This document shows positions 15,835-18,246 of a DNA stretch of 18,246 bases, piece by piece; position 1 is the first letter of the stretch; each line of letters begins with the position of its first letter. Under the pieces are notes generated by a model. It was not told the origin of the DNA, did not search any database, and was given only the letters and a program-made list of their open reading frames with translations. The stretch lies in the NCBI GenBank assembly GCA_030617585.1, contig JAUWVD010000005.1, positions 1-18,246 on the forward strand, in the 5' to 3' direction. Both the position numbers and the translations under genes were made by a program. The DNA is from Candidatus Methanophagales archaeon. GTDB taxonomy: Archaea > Halobacteriota > Syntropharchaeia > Alkanophagales > Methanospirareceae.

Positions 15835-16329
15835 TCATAACCCCTCAGCAATCCAATTGATTTTTCTTGGGTATATAGATTTACGGTAAAGCCAGGAAAG
15901 ATAGGAAGCCCGGTGCTCGAAAAGAGTCTTCAATTCCTCTCTGCCTCTCTCAGTTAATCTGAGTTTACCGTGCACCGATTCCACCATACTGTCTTTTTCC
16001 AGTTTAGCATAAATAGCTTCATAGTCCTTGTCCTCTAGCCCTATTGGGAACCTTCTCCCCAAACCTTTTTTAACACGTTCAAGATTCTCTTCTTTTGTCA
16101 TCTCTTGCAGGCTGAAGAACCAGAGACTTGTCAATGCTCCCAGGACAGGTAAGGCCTTAAGATGGTTTTCAAGTAACTTCGCGAACTTTTCAAGTTTAGG
16201 ATCTCCGCCAGGTATCATTTCATTCGATTCCTTGATAAGCTCGTTCCCGCCTCGAGGATGCCTCTTGCAATCGCAACATTTCCAAGCAGATACTCTTTCA
16301 TTACTATATTCTTTTAACTTATATGCCAT
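15835..16329 (-). CDS. Hypothetical protein with Cys cluster and winged-helix-like C-terminus
   Basis: This 164-residue protein is not recognised as a family. The N-terminus has CCDC (18-21), only three cysteines, followed by a basic patch, and could help bind metal. A mostly helical middle (45-100) includes a hydrophobic stretch near LPVLGALTSLWFFSLQEM (60-77). Residues about 100-135, KDYEAIYAKLEKDSMVE, VHGKLRLTERGREELKTL, look like the recognition helix, wing and last helix of a winged-helix domain, with the common LTERGREEL ending. A role as a transcriptional regulator is therefore plausible but unproven. It is divergent from mobB with only 39 bases between the start codons, so it could control mobB or itself. 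Leaderless start at 16329, no Shine-Dalgarno. Confidence 0.6.
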   Translation of the reverse strand: MAYKLKEYSNERVSAWKCCDCKRHPRGGNELIKESNEMIPGGDPKLEKFAKLLENHLKALPVLGALTSLWFFSLQEMTKEENLERVKKGLGRRFPIGLEDKDYEAIYAKLEKDSMVESVHGKLRLTERGREELKTLFEHRASYLSWLYRKSIYPRKINWIAEGL

Positions 16330-16368
16330 AAAATTAAATTTATGGGTAGATGTTATACATTATATACA

Positions 16369-16794
16369 ATGAATAACCTAATCGGAATCTGTGGACATCA
16401 CAACAGCGGAAAGACAACCTTGATCGAGAAATTGATCAAGTGGCTGAAGAATGATGGATACAAGATAGTGACGATAAAGAACATCCCAAAGCGGTTCTCG
16501 ATAGATACAGAGGGAAAAGATACATGGAAACATGGACAAGCAGGTGCGAGCGTGGTTGTCGCTTCTTCTCTGGATGAGACCGCGTTTATCTTCAAGAAAG
16601 GGATGGAATTGAAGGAGATCGCGGATATTCTGAATCTGATTGCGCGACCGGATCTGATACTCGTGGAAGGTCGTAAGATGGAGAGAATACCAAAGATTTC
16701 TGTCGGCGATATCGAACTAGAAGATGCGATAAAATACGAAGATAATATTGATGAGATTCAGAGCTGGATACAGGATTTTATCCGTGACGAATAA
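16369..16794 (+). CDS. mobB: Molybdopterin-guanine dinucleotide biosynthesis protein MobB
   Basis: MobB is a P-loop GTP-binding adaptor that assists MobA in attaching nucleotide to molybdopterin or tungstopterin. This 141-residue protein shows the Walker A loop GHHNSGKTT (9-17), the acidic DTEGKDTWKHGQAGA segment (46-60) and the LVEGRK motif (98-103) that define the family. It is slightly shorter than E. coli MobB (about 170). An in-frame ATG at 16342 would add nine residues (GRCYTLYT); ATG 16369 is preferred because it starts directly at the first beta strand. An AT-rich TATA-like stretch (16333-16341) just upstream would give a nearly leaderless message. The wtpBC genes downstream on the same strand support a molybdenum/tungsten role. 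Confidence 0.9.
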   Translation: MNNLIGICGHHNSGKTTLIEKLIKWLKNDGYKIVTIKNIPKRFSIDTEGKDTWKHGQAGASVVVASSLDETAFIFKKGMELKEIADILNLIARPDLILVEGRKMERIPKISVGDIELEDAIKYEDNIDEIQSWIQDFIRDE

Positions 16795-16847
16795 CGAAGC
16801 AAAACTGCCGAAGCATCAGAAAATCCAAGCGTGGATTGGAACGCTCT

Positions 16848-16908
16848 TGTCTTAAACTCCGCGCCCTCGGCTATCTCCGCGTTGATTAATCACGGGTTTC
16901 TTAAGACA
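16848..16908. repeat. Inverted repeat enclosing a 9-nt-periodic element
   Basis: TGTCTTAA (16848-16855) and TTAAGACA (16901-16908) are perfect inverted repeats. They enclose 45 bases in which CTCCGCGCC, CTCGGCTAT and CTCCGCGTT abut (16857-16883), followed by GATTAATCACGG. This is the same layout as the element at 15474-15507. It lies in the mobB-wtpB gap and contains no evident ORF. Confidence 0.55.
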
Positions 16909-16967
16909 GTGCCACCGAAAAGTAACTTCCATAGAAAAAACCGAAAGTAATTTATAACGAGTGGCAC
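16909..16967. promoter_or_regulatory. Candidate operator/promoter region of wtpB
   Basis: GTGCCAC (16909-16915) and GTGGCAC (16961-16967) are perfect inverted repeats. Between them ACCGAAAAGTAACTT (16914-16928) and ACCGAAAGTAATTT (16940-16953) form an imperfect direct repeat with 26-base spacing. The second copy runs into a TATA-like TTTATAAC (16951-16958), about 75 bases before the wtpB ATG. Repeats touching the core promoter suggest regulator binding, for example by a molybdate or tungstate sensor; the regulator is a guess. Confidence 0.4.
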
Positions 16968-17030
16968 AATCTTGCATATAGGTGACGATAAAAGGAACAA
17001 AGATGTAAAGTAGGAAATAGGATAGGAGCA

Positions 17031-17864
17031 ATGAAAATACTTTTTGGAAGGCCAGGAATAGCGAAACTAAAGCGAGAGAAAATATTTATCCTTTTTCTTC
17101 TTTTGGGCCTTTTTCTCATCGCTTTTATCGGTATTACGCTTGGAAACATGTTTTACAAGCAGGCAGAAGACATTTCCGGGTTGATTGATGCCGCAACAGA
17201 TCCCGTAGTTCTAATGGCAATATGGATAAGCATATCTGCTGCGATTTGTTCAACACTGATCGCTTTCTTTTTCGGCGTGCCCTTAGCCTATTTCTTAGCA
17301 AGGAAGGATTTCGTTGGTAAGAGCATTATAGAAAGTATTGTGGATGTTCCCCTGGTGGTGCCGCACATTGTTGCCGGGATTGCATTATACGGTGTGTTCA
17401 TGCGATATGGGGTGATAGGTGCGCCATTTGAGAAGTTAGGTATTGCATTTATAGATGCCTTTTCTGGCATAGTGGTTGCAATGCTCTTTGTGAGTGTCCC
17501 GTTTTTAGTGGATGCCGCACGCGAGGGGTTTAAAGAGGTAGACCCGAGGTTAGAGAATGTTGCACGCTCATTAGGCGCATCTCAATGGCGAACGTTCATA
17601 AAAATAACCTTTCCGCTTGCTGCTTCTTCTATATTCAGTGGCGCGATCCTGTGCTGGGCACGAGGAATAAGCGAATTCGCAGCGGTAATGATTATTGCCT
17701 CATTCCCACGCTCTGCGTCTATACTGATAGGCGATCGGTTCACATCCTTCGGATTAACGGGCTTACCGGGTATACCTGGTGCAAGACCTATTTCGGTTCT
17801 CCTGATCTCTATTTGTCTGGTTATATTTGTAGTCTTTAGGGTAATTGGGAAAAGAAAGAGATGA
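17031..17864 (+). CDS. wtpB: Tungstate/molybdate ABC transporter permease
   Basis: This 277-residue inner-membrane permease of the ModB/WtpB type moves tungstate or molybdate into the cell, with a binding protein (WtpA) and ATPase (WtpC). Hydrophobic segments lie at about 18-38, 60-90, 105-125, 140-160, 195-215 and 252-272. The cytoplasmic EAA coupling loop is at about 163-190 (DAAREGFKEVDPRLENVARS, LGASQWRTF). The conserved GISEFAAVMII (212-222) and PLVVPHIVAGIAL (107-119) are typical of the oxyanion permeases. GGAG (17025-17028) precedes the ATG at good spacing. wtpC starts 7 bases after the stop, so the pair is an operon. Tungstate rather than molybdate or sulfate specificity is inferred from the mobB neighbour and archaeal context. 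wtpA is not in the window. Confidence 0.87.
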   Translation: MKILFGRPGIAKLKREKIFILFLLLGLFLIAFIGITLGNMFYKQAEDISGLIDAATDPVVLMAIWISISAAICSTLIAFFFGVPLAYFLARKDFVGKSIIESIVDVPLVVPHIVAGIALYGVFMRYGVIGAPFEKLGIAFIDAFSGIVVAMLFVSVPFLVDAAREGFKEVDPRLENVARSLGASQWRTFIKITFPLAASSIFSGAILCWARGISEFAAVMIIASFPRSASILIGDRFTSFGLTGLPGIPGARPISVLLISICLVIFVVFRVIGKRKR

Positions 17865-17871
17865 TGGAGAG

Positions 17872-18246
17872 ATGATAAGAATTAAGGATTTATCCAAAGA
17901 CTGGAAAGAATTCAGGCTCAAGAACATAAACTTAGAAATAAAAAAAGGCGAATATTTCGTTATACTGGGGCCGACTGGCGCGGGAAAGACGTTGTTACTC
18001 GAAACAATCGCGGGTTTTTACTTTCCCGACAGTGGAGAAATCAGGATAGAAGGACATGATGTAACGGATCTGCCACCAGAGCTAAGGCGGATTGGCTTTA
18101 TTTACCAGGATTATTCGCTATTCCCGCATTTGAACGTTGAGCAGAACATACAATTCGGCTTGAAGTTGAGGAAAACTCAGGATACAAAGAGAGTGAATGA
18201 AATAATGAACTGGCTGAAGATATCGCATCTTGCGCATCGCTATCCC
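17872..18246 (+). CDS. wtpC: Tungstate/molybdate ABC transporter ATP-binding protein (5' part)
   Basis: The frame runs from ATG 17872 through the window end, giving the first 125 residues. Walker A is GPTGAGKT (about 34-41), preceded by LEIKKGEYFVIL, and the Q-loop is IYQDYSLFPHLNVEQNI (about 77-93). These order and spacings are those of ModC/WtpC-type ATPases. The ABC signature, Walker B and any regulatory C-terminal domain lie beyond the window. A short GGAGAG stretch just before the ATG, very close to it, and the 7-base gap after wtpB suggest translational coupling. Substrate assignment rests on the permease partner and on mobB nearby. Confidence 0.88.
   Translation, partial: MIRIKDLSKDWKEFRLKNINLEIKKGEYFVILGPTGAGKTLLLETIAGFYFPDSGEIRIEGHDVTDLPPELRRIGFIYQDYSLFPHLNVEQNIQFGLKLRKTQDTKRVNEIMNWLKISHLAHRYP

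Overview
The window reads as a chromosomal segment of a euryarchaeon, most likely a methanogen or a related anaerobic alkane oxidiser. The reasons are an archaeal-type Glu-tRNA(Gln) amidotransferase subunit (gatE), AT-rich TATA-like boxes 25-35 bases before several starts with many apparently leaderless genes, a GGTG-type Shine-Dalgarno where one is present, a Wtp-type tungstate/molybdate transporter, and a very large NosD/PKD surface protein. No tRNA, rRNA, CRISPR array or intact insertion sequence was seen. Species-level placement is not possible by eye.

Layout. (1) 20-3838: a SAM methyltransferase overlaps by 4 bases a HAD-type gene whose catalytic motifs run in permuted order (III-IV before I-II). 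An AsnB-type amidotransferase follows. The methyltransferase/HAD pair and asnB are each preceded by the same 57-bp promoter-proximal block (48 of 57 bases identical), which suggests co-regulation of a small-molecule pathway. (2) 3940-5040: a KamA-family radical-SAM aminomutase in which the lysine-specific aspartates of true lysine 2,3-aminomutase appear to be replaced. (3) 5085-6992, opposite strand: gatE, convergent with the aminomutase across a T-rich bidirectional terminator region.

(4) 7112-9052: a small tail-anchored protein, then a gene readable only across three frames (decayed or mis-sequenced), then about 570 bases with no convincing intact gene. (5) 9053-13093, opposite strand: a 1346-residue secreted, membrane-anchored surface protein with a short NosD-like segment, PKD, long parallel beta-helix, a CARDB/NEW3-like domain, a cryptic run of 14 pentapeptide repeats, calcium-binding TSP3 repeats, a Pro/Thr stalk and a TM anchor. 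(6) 13206-14170: two adjacent membrane proteins, one with an OB-like domain and one YdjM/DUF457-like.

(7) 14418-15419: homoserine dehydrogenase (threonine/methionine branch). (8) Opposite strand: a YwbE-family protein (15514-15714) and a winged-helix-like protein (15835-16329). The latter is divergent from mobB, with only 39 bases between them. (9) 16369-18246: mobB followed by wtpB and the 5' part of wtpC, a molybdenum/tungsten uptake and cofactor set. Gaps around hom and between mobB and wtpB carry a family of intergenic elements built from 9-10-nt units of the CTCTGTGNN type. The gap before wtpB also has nested inverted and direct repeats that look like an operator region.
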